Source: Manduca sexta (lineage: Eukaryota > Arthropoda > Insecta > Lepidoptera > Sphingidae). From it: DNA of 64,000 nt. The notes below the pieces were generated by a model. It was not told the origin of the DNA, ran no database searches, and worked only from the letters and a program-made list of their open reading frames with translations. The stretch's first letter is position 1. Each line of letters begins with the position of its first letter. The stretch is from contig NC_051123.1 of NCBI RefSeq assembly GCF_014839805.1, positions 9,220,727-9,284,726 on the forward strand, read 5' to 3'. A program made the position numbers and the translations under genes. Shown here piece by piece: positions 9,320 through 24,300 of this stretch.

Positions 9320-12300
9320 ATGTCCGTAAGGCAAAGAAAGGTGAGTACATGTAGATTCATATTTTTGTATTGCGCAAAATGATGTAATACCTATTATAGC
9401 GGTTGAATAATATTTAACAGTTATAAAAAAAGTAAATACAGACTAACTTACAACTTTAGTAGCTTCCTGTGTCCTTGAACAAATTACCAATAAGTACTAT
9501 AGTTTGGTTATTTTATCCTAAATACTGAATAGTAAATACGATCAAAGTACCTAATGGGTTACTGTCTGGGAAGGGCTAGTTATTGATTTAGATATATTTA
9601 TTTAAATTTTCGCCAGGTGTTGATTACAGTTTGTACATATTCTGCTAGTGTGAAGTGTCAAATTTATGATAATAGATAATAACAGAGAACTGATTTTATC
9701 CCGCTAGAGACGCTACAGTAATCTAAAAAAAACTAAAAATGAAAAATTAGGTAAAATGTATATTTTTTATAAATTTAGGTGTAACAAAAACGAGATTCTA
9801 TTTATTTCCTAAAAATAAAGTAAATGAGTTTCGATACTAACATATTGTAGTTATATAAGAAAAATACGTTTTAACGCTTGAAGTATTTCAATGTATGAGT
9901 GAATGGACACAGACGTATATGAAGGATTTTTTACATATATCGAAGTTGTTTAGAAAAAAGATGCAGTGTTGTATTTTTTATTACGATATTTATATTGAAT
10001 AGTTATGTCATATCGAATGACCAATTAGTCGATTCTCAAAGTTGCCTTAGACAAAAATTATCTATTGTTTATGACATTGACATTTCCTGTCATTATGTTA
10101 TGAAGTTTTATTACAGTGGTTCGCCTGGTTGGTTGTTTAATTTTTGTATTAATTTATTTAAAATGCGCTACGTTTACAGTATTCGAAATAAAATCAGTAT
10201 TATATCATAATACGTTAGTTGTGATGTTTAAATTTATTAACAATGGGAAAGTTCAGCACGTACAGATATTTAGAGGTATGATTTTATATTGAATGTTTAG
10301 TTTTCTTTTTATAAATAGCATCTTGAAATCGTATATGTAATATTGTCGTAAATATAAAAAAACCGCAAGAACCTTCGCTTATCTATAGTGTGATGGTGTA
10401 TAGAATTTTCAATGCCTTAGGATTATTTTAATGCTAATTTTGCCGTGAAGTAATCGGAATAAACTCTATAGTGATATTATCCACGTAAATAAATCGTGTG
10501 AGAAATGCATGAATGGTGTTTTGTGTTCTTGATAATAGTAGCCGGTATTAAAAAGCAGAATATAAAAGACAAGTAACAAAATATTTTAATGGTTTGCCAT
10601 AAGTTCTTTATTTTCTTTGAAGTACTATGACTGAATTTATTATATAGTAAAGAGAATTTTGTTTTTATAATTGATTATATACTCTTCTAATTAGTAAACT
10701 GATTCAATAACATTAACCATAAGTTTAATTACATAAAGATATGTAAATGTACCAGAAAATTTGCAACACAGGAATTTCTTGCTCATAATTTTTTGGTTAG
10801 AACTTCTTTCCGAACTGCTGGTAGAGCTAATATTGATGAAATCTAAATAATGTATAAAATTTTACAGGTTCAAATAAATTATTTAATTTAATTTAATTTT
10901 AAAAGAATATGCACCAGTATATTATAGCTTCCTCTGTTTATCTATCAGTGATTTCGCCAATATCAAGTAATAATAATAGCAAATATAAATAAAGTGTGAC
11001 CAGTAAAAATTGTTTCAAAAACAAATTTGGTAATGGACTTGATTGATCACAAACTTACAGAGAGTTGACATCAAAATGGTCCCACTGTAACTGATATGTG
11101 TAATATAATTGTTTATCATAATATTATGAAAAAATAAATACCTGTCATCTACATATGAAGTATGAAACTAAAAGTTCAGGTTTGGATGTAACATATTACT
11201 TTTATCAATATTATGAAATGTAGATATCTGACATTCTCAGTAAAGGCCAGGTCGAAAGTACCCGGAACCGGAGGGAATGCATGAAAGGATTAATGAAGGT
11301 TGAGGAAGCTCGAGAAGTATGCCAGGACCATGCAAAGTGGCAATCTATAGTCTCTGCCTACCCCTATGGGATAAAGGTGTGATGATACTATGTATGTATG
11401 TATGAAATGTATGATGGTTGTTAGTGTGATTGGAAGTCATTCAGAAGGCTTAGATAACAACTAAGGCCTAGAATAATTTGTATTACTATTAGAAGTGGAA
11501 AAAAATACTTATTTTGTGTTAATTCTTAATCTATCCATTAAATATACAGTAATCAGCCACCCAATAACATTTCTTGGGTGTTTGTTAGATTTTGCATTTC
11601 AGTGATTTTGTTACAAAATCCCATTAGTCTGTAACTTGCAATATACACAAGTTAAAAAACAAACTATCATAATATATTCTTAGCTGTTCTTATATTTGGG
11701 TAAATATAATAAATAAATTTATAAGTATTCTATCCAAGTATACATGTTTGCCAAAGAGTTTTTATTATTTCTGCTGCTACAAAAAATGTTTATAATGTAT
11801 AAGGTGAATTATAATTTTATTAGAATTGCTATCAATGTTTTTTGTGTACACAGCTGTTATTGACTGTTTATTATTTATTTATAATGGTTCACTGATATAG
11901 TATAAAAGCATAAAATCAAAGCATATATAGCATAACATTTACTAACAAGACATAAAGTTAAATGTATTTACTACACATTCTTATTTAGTAAAGAGTAGAA
12001 ACTCTAACTGTTTTGAATTATAAATGACTTCACACTAGGAGTGAGGCATTTTATAGTAACAGTTAAATATAACAGATAAAAATACAAATGGTAACTGTTA
12101 CAAAAAAAAAGAAAAAACAGTTCCAGTTCCACATAGCCTAAAGTTTCTTTACACACTGTCACAAGCTTCTATATTCTTGTTTATGATATTTTTATTGTTT
12201 AAGAGATCTGTTATTGATGACATCCTGTTACAGTGCGTTCCATTCTGTTGTGATGTTACTTTGTTACAAGCTTCTCTCTAGTCTTACAACATTCTTATTA

Positions 12301-15300
12301 GAAGGAAAGAGATAACACATGTTTAACAGCTTGTCAACTAATAAAGACACAAAATGGTAACAAATCTTAATGGTCACTGTATAGTATAAAGTAACAACCT
12401 GTTATTTTGTAACAGGGTTTTGGAACTATTTTTACTTCTCGTACATAATAAACGGTTAATTATTAAGGTATATTATCAACTAATATTTATATAAATGTAC
12501 CTATATATTGGCATAATATAAAATTAAGAATACAATTATACAATTACCAAACTATAATTTATTATGAAGTCACCTCTAACAATTTAATTCTTTTATTTGC
12601 TTTAAATTTGAATCAATAAAATATCAATATGTTTATGTAACTAATTTGTGATGTTTTTGTTGCAGTTAAAAGATGATAACTCTTCATCTCATGTTAACAT
12701 AAGGAGTAGGACTATAAAGCAACCGCGGAGGTTGAAGAAAGTATTTATTATTCTCATTGTCTTAGCACTAATTGTCACATATTTCTTAGGTGAGTAATTT
12801 TATAAATTATTTCCTCATTATCAATAATACGTTTCGTCATTAAGTGTTTTGACAAATCATTGTTGTATTTCTTACGAAATCTCTTATGGATCAGAGATTA
12901 AATATTGATTAGAATAACTGATTAAAAATGTTTATTGGTAAGGCTTTAGACATTGGACCAGTGGCGAAAGGTCCATTTAGACAGATGTCTGTCGACTTCT
13001 CTTTATGTAAAATCTTATTATCATTAGAATGATTTGCAGATCGCATTCATGCCTATTAGTACCTATATGTTGCGTCGGGTTTCCCTTTCGGAAAATTTTA
13101 TATTTCGCCACTGGATAGGACTATCATGTTTTATCGTGGTATGTTTTATGACCTCATATAAAACCTAATTTTACAGAGATCAATTGAGGAAACTGACCCA
13201 TATGTTTATTAGGGTATTACAAAAATTATTAACCAAAAATATATTTTGACAACAAAGCTTTATTATGTAAAATATTTTTGGTTTCTATTATTCTGTAGAT
13301 ACTTATTTGAAGATCTCTAATGTCTTTTTATTTGCGCGATTGAAAATAGAAGACGCTATAAATTTTATATAAATATAGCGTGCAGTAGGATCCAAAGGAG
13401 TGGTAAATTTAAAGACCATTTTCACTTTCAACTCTAAATTGAACTTGAATAGAGTTTATAATATTTCTTCTAGTTCAAACGATGGCACATACTTAACGCG
13501 CTTTGTCTATATTGTGTTAACTCAAAACGCGCCGTGGCATGTAATACCTTGTGCATTTAATTTTGAATTGCCTCAACCTGCACTTGGTACAGATAATAGA
13601 ATTCCATACAATATGCTGTTAAAATAAGACTATAATACAATATATTTTCTACTTATTTCATAACAAGTGTAAACATGTCCCTATTTTACGCCGAACAATG
13701 AAACAAATTGAAAAACATTCCTCAAATTGAAATCGTAAAAGTTTAATTTGACAGTAATGAATTACGCTTGTGTACGTGCGCCAGCCAGTACTCAGTCGCG
13801 AACAATTGTTTGTAAACTTTGCCGGCAAGCTGTGTACACGGTACGCGGTGGTACAAAATATCTAGTGGGTGGCAGAATAAATATATTTTCACTAGGTAAC
13901 ACGTTTGAGAAGGCAAACATGTGTTTGTATAGTAAGAGTAAGACAGTAAAAAAATCCCCTATACTATACGGTTATCAAAACTGCGCTTCGATTAGAACGC
14001 CCGTAATTGCAAAGACGGATAGGCCCCTAATAGACGGAATAATGCCCCGTCAATCTTATGCAAGTATTTTTAGTGAGATAAGAAAATGGGTTTTGTAGTA
14101 TTTAGATTGCTTGAGACTTGAGAGTTTGAATAAAAATTAAGACACTCAAGTATCGCAAGGGATTCGTTAATAAAATATGTTTTGGTTCAAACTCATATAT
14201 GAATAGTATATAACCGCAAATATAAATTATGTGACGCCGCGTTTCTCTTAATGTTATCTGATTTAGACACAAAAAACTCAGTAATTGTAATGGTTTGTTA
14301 TTTCCCAGCCAATTTATCAGATGCGCCACAACCGCGAATCTAATTATTAAACACAAACACGACAAATCACGCGCTTTGCACTTTTCAGGGGTAGACAGTG
14401 TAAAACACATTTAGTCAGTTATTTTGCTGCCTACTAGTTGTCCCGCGGCTTCGCCCGCGTGGAAGGCAGTGTGTCACAAAGTTTTTCCCGCTAAAATCCC
14501 GAGATTTTTTACAACCACACGACCTCTTCAATAGTATTCGATATATTTCAGTCAATTTACATAAAACCGTAATGTACTATTAACCTAAACCTTCCTTAAA
14601 AATTGCACTATCTTTTAATGAGAATCGTACAAAAATCCGTTCAGTAGATTTTGAGAAAATTGACCACACACAGAAAGACAACTTTTGGGGGGCTTTGATT
14701 TTATAATACTTACAGATAGTTAGGGGACATCCATTAATCACGTGATGTTTTTTGTGACTTTTTAACCTCTTCCCCCCTCTGGTGACATGTGGTGAGGTTT
14801 TAGACTACTATAACTAAAATCACGTGTATTTTTTAGGACAAAGTATATTGAAATTTTTATATTAAACTAGCGACCCGCCCCGGCTTCGCACACCCCAATG
14901 CTGATATTAAATACACTACAGAAAAACTGTGTATATAAAAATATAGCGGCCCACTCTGGCTTCGCACGGGTATAACATAACAAAATAACAGTATTTCTTC
15001 ACTATTTAATGGATGTTATTATACATATAAACCTTCCTCTTGAATCACTCTATCTATTAAAAAAAATTGCATCAAAATCCGTTGCGTAGTTTTAAAGATT
15101 TAAGCACACATAGGGACAGAGAAAGCGACTTTGTTTTATACTATGTAGTGATCCCGCGATCAACGAAAAATAAATACACGTGATATCTCATTAAAGACCC
15201 CCCCCCCCAACCCGTGATATTTCGTGTTTTATTTCCTCCCTTCTCCCATCTTTCGAGCTTCACGTGATTAATGGACGACCCCATAGATTTAATGTGGGCC

Positions 15301-18300
15301 TTATTGCCATTTACATACCGGTTACAATCTGAGTGTTAAAATTTATCTAGAAGTATAAAACCAAGGTTACCTATATATTTAACTTATTTAATTTGTTATC
15401 GATAAATTAATGATTTTTATAACGGCAAAAACGTTTCCCGTGTTATATTATCGCTTTGAGATATTAATCTATTGTTTGCGCGGCATCGTAAACATAATTA
15501 ATTAATGTCTTGTACCGATTCTCAAACTGCAGTTTATCAATGATGTAAAAATCTAAATATCATAAGAAAATTAAAACAATTATAATTAATTTTGAAATAA
15601 AACATTTTTATGTTACTTTACTTTTAGCCTGATTTGTTTTAACACAGTATGGTTTATGTACAAGAACTCACAGCAATGATCGGTCCCTGATTATTTTTAT
15701 GTTATTAAGTCTTGGTAATTTTCTTATATAATTACATATTTTTAAGACTACAAAATATGTTAACAAAGTTAGTTAAAAAAGTTACATATAATGTGTTAAA
15801 TAAAAATAAAAATGAGAAAAGAAAACAATAAGTACAAACGGCGGTCTTATCCCACTAGGTGATATTGTCCAGACAACCATGGTATGAATATAAGAAAAAT
15901 ATAGAGAGAAGGCAGTGTAGTGAATAGTATAATAACTTGGATTAATAAAAATAATAACAATAAATAAAATTAAAATATGAAAACTATGTTGTCCCACCTG
16001 GACGCTTCGTGGATGCTTTTAAAATTACAAATAAAAATTGGGCCCAATGTTGAGAATACTTATGCTGTAATCGTGTACACATAACGACTTGAGTTTATGA
16101 GTACATTAATTGTATGCATAATTCAAGAAGACAGTGCTTATTTAACCACCACAGTTCCATTGTGCCCGAGTCTTTACACGAGTTGATAACAATTCGCCAT
16201 TCGCTTTCGGTGTTGTCATAGCACAATGACTGTATGAAGTCCGTATAAATTTGAAAATAGAATTCTAACCTCAGAACAAGAACAAGCATAGAAGTAACAC
16301 TATGACATTTGAGTGTACTCTGTCTTAGACAGCAAGAAATTTAATTGTGTTGCGATCCCTTCTGATATCTTATCGATATCGATAGATACTTTGTCTATCG
16401 GCTATGGTAAATTCACAGACCTGCTAAAATAAACACTTTTCGGTCAGTCAACTACAAACCGTTGCAAATTGCTATTTTAGATAAAGGCTAAAAAAAAGAT
16501 ATCAATATCCTGATTTGGTATTCAAGTACCAAAAGAAGTCAGGATATATAAAAGCACTCGTTAAGAAGCTGTTAAATTACAATAAACTATAGAACTACCG
16601 GCTTTCTCCGAGCTAAATTTTGTCCAATTTTCATTTGCTATTTACAGCAGTTTGATGCCTTCCGAAACGTCATTCAAACAAAAATGGTCAAGCATTTAGA
16701 TTATTAAATTAAGAAAATGTTAGAAATTTCGGAAGGAATGGAAACCGCTGTAAGTAACAAACAAGAAATCGGCTGGAATTTCGTTTAGGAGAAAGCCAGT
16801 ACGCCTTCTGTTCTTTTCTGACTTTCTTAGGGATTAAAAGATACCCAAGAGGTGTGATTTGACAGAAGCTACTAAAATGGGACAGTAAAATTAAAACACA
16901 GCGGTATCATTCATGTCACATATGTTTGATAACTTATTTCAATGTTAATAAAACTTTGTCGAAAAGCTTAGAGCAAACACGGTGCTGTTTTTTCCAATGC
17001 CAATTGGGACGAGCTATGGCAACGATCCATTTTTGCCTCATAGCATCATCTGTGGGGAATCTGCAATGAAACACATTGTATGAAACACACTATGAAAATC
17101 AGATACTTTCCTTAACCCCCAGCCTTCGCGCACGGTTTCCAAGTGGCTTTTACCACTACACCACCGTATATTTAAAGTAAAAGGCAATTTATGCAAAATA
17201 GTAAACTACAATATACTAACATCTATGTTATCGACAGAATATGCAGCACAACATTATTGAACACGACTACGTAAATTGGTAAAAATGAAAAATACTTAAT
17301 AATTACTGTATCGAATGGCCAACAGCAGATTATAATATAACTACAGCATAATAAAGATTAATTAATAATACTTTTTGCACTCATGTACAGGGTTTAAGCA
17401 AATATATTAGGTTTTTTGTTTACTCACCGATGGAAGCTGATGATTTCAGTTTCATTTTCTTTACGAGAAGAATGAGATTTACACCCCACAATAACGCAGG
17501 CCATTGCTTGTTCGTAGGGCTATATTATACTTAAACAGCACTGAGTATTTATTAAAATTAACAACAAAAATATTACAAAACATGTAACCACTTTTGAAAA
17601 GCACGCGCTGAAGTATAACGTAACTAAATTGTGTGGGCGCGTTTGTGACATTGTTTTGAGGTTGGCAAGTTGGAACTTTTGACATTTTATTTGCTTTTTT
17701 AATTCGGCATCATAAAGAGGACCAAAGGTAACCATTTGATAATTTTAAAGTGTACGCAAGCCGACTTTAGCAACATAATATTTGTCTCGTTCTTTTCAAC
17801 GGTTTTGGCCTATTCGAAAAAAAAGGATAAGTATATGAGGGTAATTTAGATTCCTTCTATGCTTGTTCTTGTTCTGAGATTCTAACGTTCCATTTCATTT
17901 TTTTAAATGTAACGTTTTTCAAGTGAAGTGATCGTGTATCGATATTGTTTCCAGACAGTTACGTATCGATTAATTTGTGCGCGAAGAAAAATGAATGTCA
18001 CAACGCCTACGGTAATGCGTACATTACCTGTTCTAATAGCAGGTTTGTGTAATTAGATGTAGCCCTGTAGTTAATGTCGATAAAGTCGAAAATTAAATAT
18101 GTATCCTTGGAAAATGATTAATATTGTACAAACATTGTTGAAACTGTTAATATTTAAATTACACTCTGGGAATAAAATTGTAGATACTTAACCCATGTTA
18201 CGAAGTTATATTGAATTTGTATTATGTTTTCAAATCTTCTTATTGCAAGAAATAAGTTTATCTTTGAAAAATGAGTATTGAAATGGTTCAATAATTATAC

Positions 18301-21300
18301 TGTAATTAATATTTCACTTGTATGTTTTATCGAAATAGGTATTACATATATTTTCATTGTGCAGAATTAAATACAGTATTAATTTAGAAGTGTAACACTT
18401 GAATATTTTAGTCAAAACTAGATTAGTAAAAGTATTTGGTATCGGGCAAACAGATTATAAATAAATAAAAATATATTTTTATACAATATGTAAGGTTACT
18501 CTAGGGAGCTGTTTAAGGAGGGTATTGAGTGTTCCACTCTAGTCCCAAATAAGTAAAAAGTATATTACCTTATTTTTACAGGATATGTAGCATCTAGGTA
18601 ATTTTGCTTTCCTAAGCCAAGTTTGAAATACGGAGGGAAAACGCATAATACGTAAAGGTCATATTCATACGTAATAAACGATAAGATAGGTCAAACAAGT
18701 AGCTAGCACAAGGGTACCCATATTTTGGGAGCCTAATATTACGATTTTTTTAGTTTTAATCTTTTTTTTTATTAGTAAAGTGCAAGCATGAACTGCAATA
18801 TTGTTTAAATAGGTGTTTCGATAAAAAAAAACTTAAGCGCTATTTTTTTCGATAAATTTTGACTAAGTTAAAAAAACATATAAAAAGATGCTCATTTTTA
18901 TTATGTATGAAAATTTTTCGCAAAAAAATATCGCTTAAATCATTAACCTTTCAACCGTAGATATATATTATTGTAGATAATAAATTCTGTCGAATAAAAA
19001 ACCGTGTTAGGACATGTTTAGATTACTAATGCGGTCTGCGGTTGACAGTGATATTCTAATGCATTAAACACATATTATTAGTTATTGCGTCACTAAAAAA
19101 AATATCCTCATTTAACAATTAATATTGGGACGTAAAAACTCTTATATACATAGTATCTCGTCTCTATCCCATAGGGGCAGGCAGACTATGAATTGCCACA
19201 TTGCACGATTCTGGCATACTTCTCTCGTATCCTCCACCCTCGTCAATCTTTTAATGCATTCCCGCCGATTCAGGGTATTTTTGATCTGGCCTTTACTAAG
19301 AAACTCAGATATCTGATATGAAGGCTCTTCCATCCACATTCGCCTTATATATCCTCTTTGTCAGTTTTCTGTCATTCATCCTCTCCAAAAGTCCAAACCA
19401 CCATACCTTTATAAAAACTCTTGATTATTAAAAATAAAAAAATAGACTACCATGTAGGTTTTATACTTCTCTCTTTACTATAAATATGTTTAATATGTCG
19501 GTATTATGTAAAACACACACACTCATGTCACAGACAGACATACTCGACAGAACTATATATAAAATTATGCAATGTGTCCATATCATTATGGCACAAGTTT
19601 GTTTACGAGTGCGAGTCTTTCTGTTTGTTCAGAGATAACGCAATCAAATGCTATTCTAATAAATGGTTTTCTCGATTCGGTCCAATGACGGAGTGAACGT
19701 GTCTTATTAAATTAATAATATTTTTTTCTAAATAAATATTCGTAAAAAACTTTGATTTGTTAAAAAACTGTTACGTGTTGCATTTATTTATATTACACAG
19801 TCTGTATAGGCTAATTTACTAAATAAAAGTGTCCATTACTGGATCCACGACTTTGAAAATGTTATTAAGTATGCAATTATTGGAACTATATGTGCGTTGG
19901 TTGTTCGGTATAGGGTTGTTTGCAGGCCAGTCGCAATGGCTGGACGGTATCGCGAAGAGCCTCGGGTACGAGAGCGTGTACCACTACGCAGTGATCATAG
20001 ACGCCGGTTCGTCTGGGTCCAGAGTGCTCGCGTACAAATTCAGGGTGCCTTTTACTGGTGAGTGTATTTTTTTTTATCGAAATTGAACTTTATTATTGTG
20101 ATTTTAATATACTTATTTGAATATGATGTGTTGGTGATTAATGTGACAAAAAAAATGAAATTAGCTCTTTTGGAAGTGTTTGACGATATCCTACCAGTGG
20201 GTAAGTGTGGTGCTTCTGTAACTTCGTATATAGCAGCATGTATGTACCACGTTCTGATCAGGTTGATTAGATTCTGTAAGGTTTAAGTTGAAGTTTAAGT
20301 CCTAAAATTTTTTATGGAAAGTCCACCCAAAAAATGATTGAAATTAAAGTGGAAAAACATCATTAATATTTTTCTTATCATACATTGTTTTCAGTATTCA
20401 GTCAAGCCAAATTGGACCTTGTGGATGAATATTTCGAGGAATCTAAGCCAGGGTTGTCATCATTTGCAAATGATCCCGCTAAGGTAAAATACCCTTTTTG
20501 TTATGTTTTTTGAAAACAATGGAATGTGAAGAACTGTAAATATATATTGATAAGGGCTTTTTCGATGGATGCTGCGATTCAATAATGATACATTGTAATT
20601 TAGGGTTTTATCTAACCTGCTACTTATAATTTTGCGTAGAACATTGGTTGTTCTTATAACAAATAAATATTATTAATAAAATTCGGAAGCAAATGTAAAA
20701 AAATAATTTAATATGTAGGATGACCATGAACGGAACGATAATTCAGGGATTTTGCAGAGTTCATTTTAAAACGTATTTTTTTCTTAAAATTTACTAAATG
20801 CTCAAAATATTTTTGGCTTAAGCATTAAGTAAAGTCTAAAGAAAGTAGGTTCTAAGTGGGTCAATATTCGTGTTGTATAGCTCAGAAAAATTGTCTTCAT
20901 CGACTAGACCATTGATTTCCAAAGTGGTCCAGGTGGACCCCAGAGGTCCGTGGGAGACCTGACCGGGGGCCACGTTGGCGTGACCGAAAAATGGGGGTCC
21001 ACAATTCGTAGGTGGGAGCACACGAAAATTTATCTGGTCTGATAGTAAAGTACTAAAATGTTAGCTTGACTTCACCTATCAATGTAGGCAGATAATATTA
21101 ATAGGGGTCGTAAGAGACACGGTGACGCCAACATAACAATCCAGACCCTCGCGATGGTTGGGCGGTGGTTTTAATGCGATTTTTGTGCGAAGCCTCAAAT
21201 AAGAGTACCACCAGAATCAGCAAAATTTTTAAAGGAGATACCTTAAGAAATTGAGAGATAGAAAAAAAAATTGGGAACCTCTAGACTAGACTGTCTTCAT

Positions 21301-24300
21301 CTATTTACCTAAACAAGGTGAACGGTACACTTCGCAAACATGACAGAAATGTCAAATGAATGCATGATGTGTTTGTGCAAGTGTATTTACTTTATTATTG
21401 TTATAATTATGATCTCAATAATGTTATCTTAGAATGGCTCTCAAATATTTAAATAAGGTCACACCGTCATGACTACGGGGAGCACAGGAGTTACTAGTGC
21501 GTGTCGATTAGGGGTATTTAACAATTCCACCACGGTATCCCCTGCCGTTCGTAAAAGGGGACTTTTAGAGAGTTGCGGGTTGAGCCAGGGGAGGGCTGTT
21601 CGCTCATATACTCCAACGAGGCCTCCCGCTGTCTTAGACGTCAAAAGCGTCTTTCGGATCTTTATGTATATAATATTAATGAATTCATATGTGTATAAAA
21701 GCGGCGATACCCTATTTGGTTGTGGAACGGACTGCCGAGACGAACGTCCGCAGGTTCAAATAACAAGGGCACACACCTCTGACTTTTCTAAAAAATTTGG
21801 TGTGTATTCTTTGTGAATTATCGCTTGCTTTAACGGTGAAGGAAAACATCGTGAGGAAACCTGCATACCTGAGAAGTTCTCTACAGGCATTTCGAGGGTG
21901 TGTAAAGTCTACCAATCCGCACTAGGACAGCGTGGTAGACTAAGGCCTAATCTCTCTCAGTAGTAGAGGAGGCCCGTGCTCAATAGTGGGACAGTATATA
22001 ATACAGAGCTGATATTATTATTATTATTATTATGTGTATAAGTGTAGGGTCCTTGTTTCTACCACTGTAACGCAAATGCAAGCCAAAAAAAAAGTTGTGT
22101 ATGACGCTCCTTCGTATTAAAGCCAGCGAAGTAAACTAAGGTAATGTGTCCAGGGTGCGGACACAATAGTGCAGTTAATAAAGAGGGCGGAGTTCCTCAC
22201 GCCGCCCGAGAAGAGGAAAGACACTCCCATCATAGTGCGCGCCACCGCCGGCCTCCGTCTACTGCCCGCTGAGAAGGCGCAACAGCTCATCGACGAAGTA
22301 CAACTAGCTGTGTCCAAGTGAGTATATTGTTATAAGTAGAAGGTTTTACTTTAAGTTCTGCTACTTACTGGTAGTAGGTTATATGTGAGAGTCCGCCTGG
22401 GTAGGTATCACCGCAATGTCTATTTCTGCCGCCAAGCAGCTGTGTGTAGTTACTTTTGTTTTCCGGTTTGAAGGACATTGTAGCCAGTGTAACTCTTGGA
22501 TATAATATGACTTAACATTTCAATGTCTCAGGATGGCGAGCGCACTGGAATACCAAACAATGCTTTGTAATTCAAGGTGTTGGATGGTTGTTTCTACTAT
22601 TTATGGCCGGTCGTATCGCTTACCATCAGGCGAACGGCAAGCTCGTCTCGTCATTCAAAGCAATAAAAACAAAAAAAGATAACTTTTTTCATATAACTAA
22701 ATGACGAGATAGGATTACTTAAGGCAAGCGTCGTGACGGCCACTACAAAGGTACAAGGACGATAATTATACTAAATTTATATACTCAATGGTATTTTTTT
22801 TATATTTTTAGTTCATTGAACGTTTTTGTTTTCCTCAGATTGGGCTATGATGTGGGTCCTAACAGCGTCAAGATCATGGACGGTTCCGACGAGGGAATAT
22901 TCATCTGGTACACAATCAACTTGTTGCACAGTGAGTAATATTGTTAACTAAAGCGATTTTGATTAAAATAAAAAGAACTATCACTGAGTACCGATATACT
23001 CTCTTAAATACTACACCAACAAACCAACCGATTCGGCTGTCAATAACCAAACGCCTCAGACTGTCAAACGCTCATTGTTTTTATAGCAAAAATATTTTTA
23101 TCCTTACAATATTATATTTTTATTGATTTAAAATTTTTTGAGACTGAGTTTTAATGGAGAATAATTGGACGTAGATAAACAAAAAGGATCGAGCCCACAA
23201 AATGTCACTTTTGAAATAGTTAAGATTGAAGTTTAAATCGTATTTGTACTCATTGATATTCTATTTTATATTTTGTTGATAGAAAGTTCGAATTAACATA
23301 TTGTGACTAAGATGTTTTAACTGATGGAAAATAAAGACCTTATAGACTAGAAATAATTTGGTATACTCGGCTCATTTTCGACCTTACTGTGGGTTGAATC
23401 GTTTTTGCTTATCTTCGGCTAATCATACCCGTCAATTGGCAGTCTCATCCATCTATTATGTAACTTAGCAGTCTTCGAAATGGCTTAATACATTACTACC
23501 CACCCCTGAAAAGACATGATTTTTTCTCGTAAACGCTAAAGCGACTCCATTGCTGATGGTAAGTAGAGTTGCATCCACATAGACCCGACACACGAGATAT
23601 TTTTTTAACCATAGAGGTGATTAAATAATATTTTCAGATCTGATGGACGGCGAGACGATGGCCGCACTGGACCTCGGCGGGGGGTCGACGCAAATCACGT
23701 TCGAGCTGAACGAGAGAGACGCGAAACTGTACCCTGCCGCCGACCAGTATGTGGTGCCGGCTGGTAACAACATCACCCTGTATACGCACAGGTGGGTTGG
23801 TAAAATGATAAGCAAAATAAAAAAAAATGTCCTAGGTGGCGTCAAATCATGGTTACCATAGCAATTCATTTTCATCTGATTTCTATATGGAAAATTTTAT
23901 TTTTGTAGCAAGAGGAAATGGTGCTATTCCTGCTTCGGAGATGTGATCTTCACAATCTATTTGAGAGACATAGCTAAATAAAAGCTTGTAATAACTGTTT
24001 ACTTGCCTACAAATACAGGTCATTATCAACAATGAAAACATTATGTTTTTAGCATTTGGGTTGGATTATTCCGCACATGATGTCTATGGGAAATGGAAAT
24101 AATTTTGTAGATTCTTATATAGTTTAATTAAGAAACTACTTCACAGCATATTGTTGAGTTTCATATGTAGCGCGATTGTCACGTTGAGGTCTTAGGTTCG
24201 ATATCCGGGTCAATTACAGTGGTTAGGTTTTCTTGTTCAGTATCAGAGTTCTAAATTATTCCTGATATTGCAATAGGTAATATATTTCACATTACATCTA

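Larger units (their letters stand above)
12790..19925 (+). other. NTPase intron 2
   Basis: 7.1 kb, GTGAGT to TTGTTTGCAG. It contains the 12959 hAT MITE, the 13.9-kb repeat, Helitron-like pieces, the GGGG-TIR element, the 16.6-kb mariner-type MITE, the THAP frame and the 19.1-kb non-LTR fragment. Confidence 0.9.

Noticed and set aside
13748..14098. 116-codon open frame in NTPase intron 2
   Set aside because: Overlaps a dispersed repeat also seen at 53655 and shows no recognisable domain.
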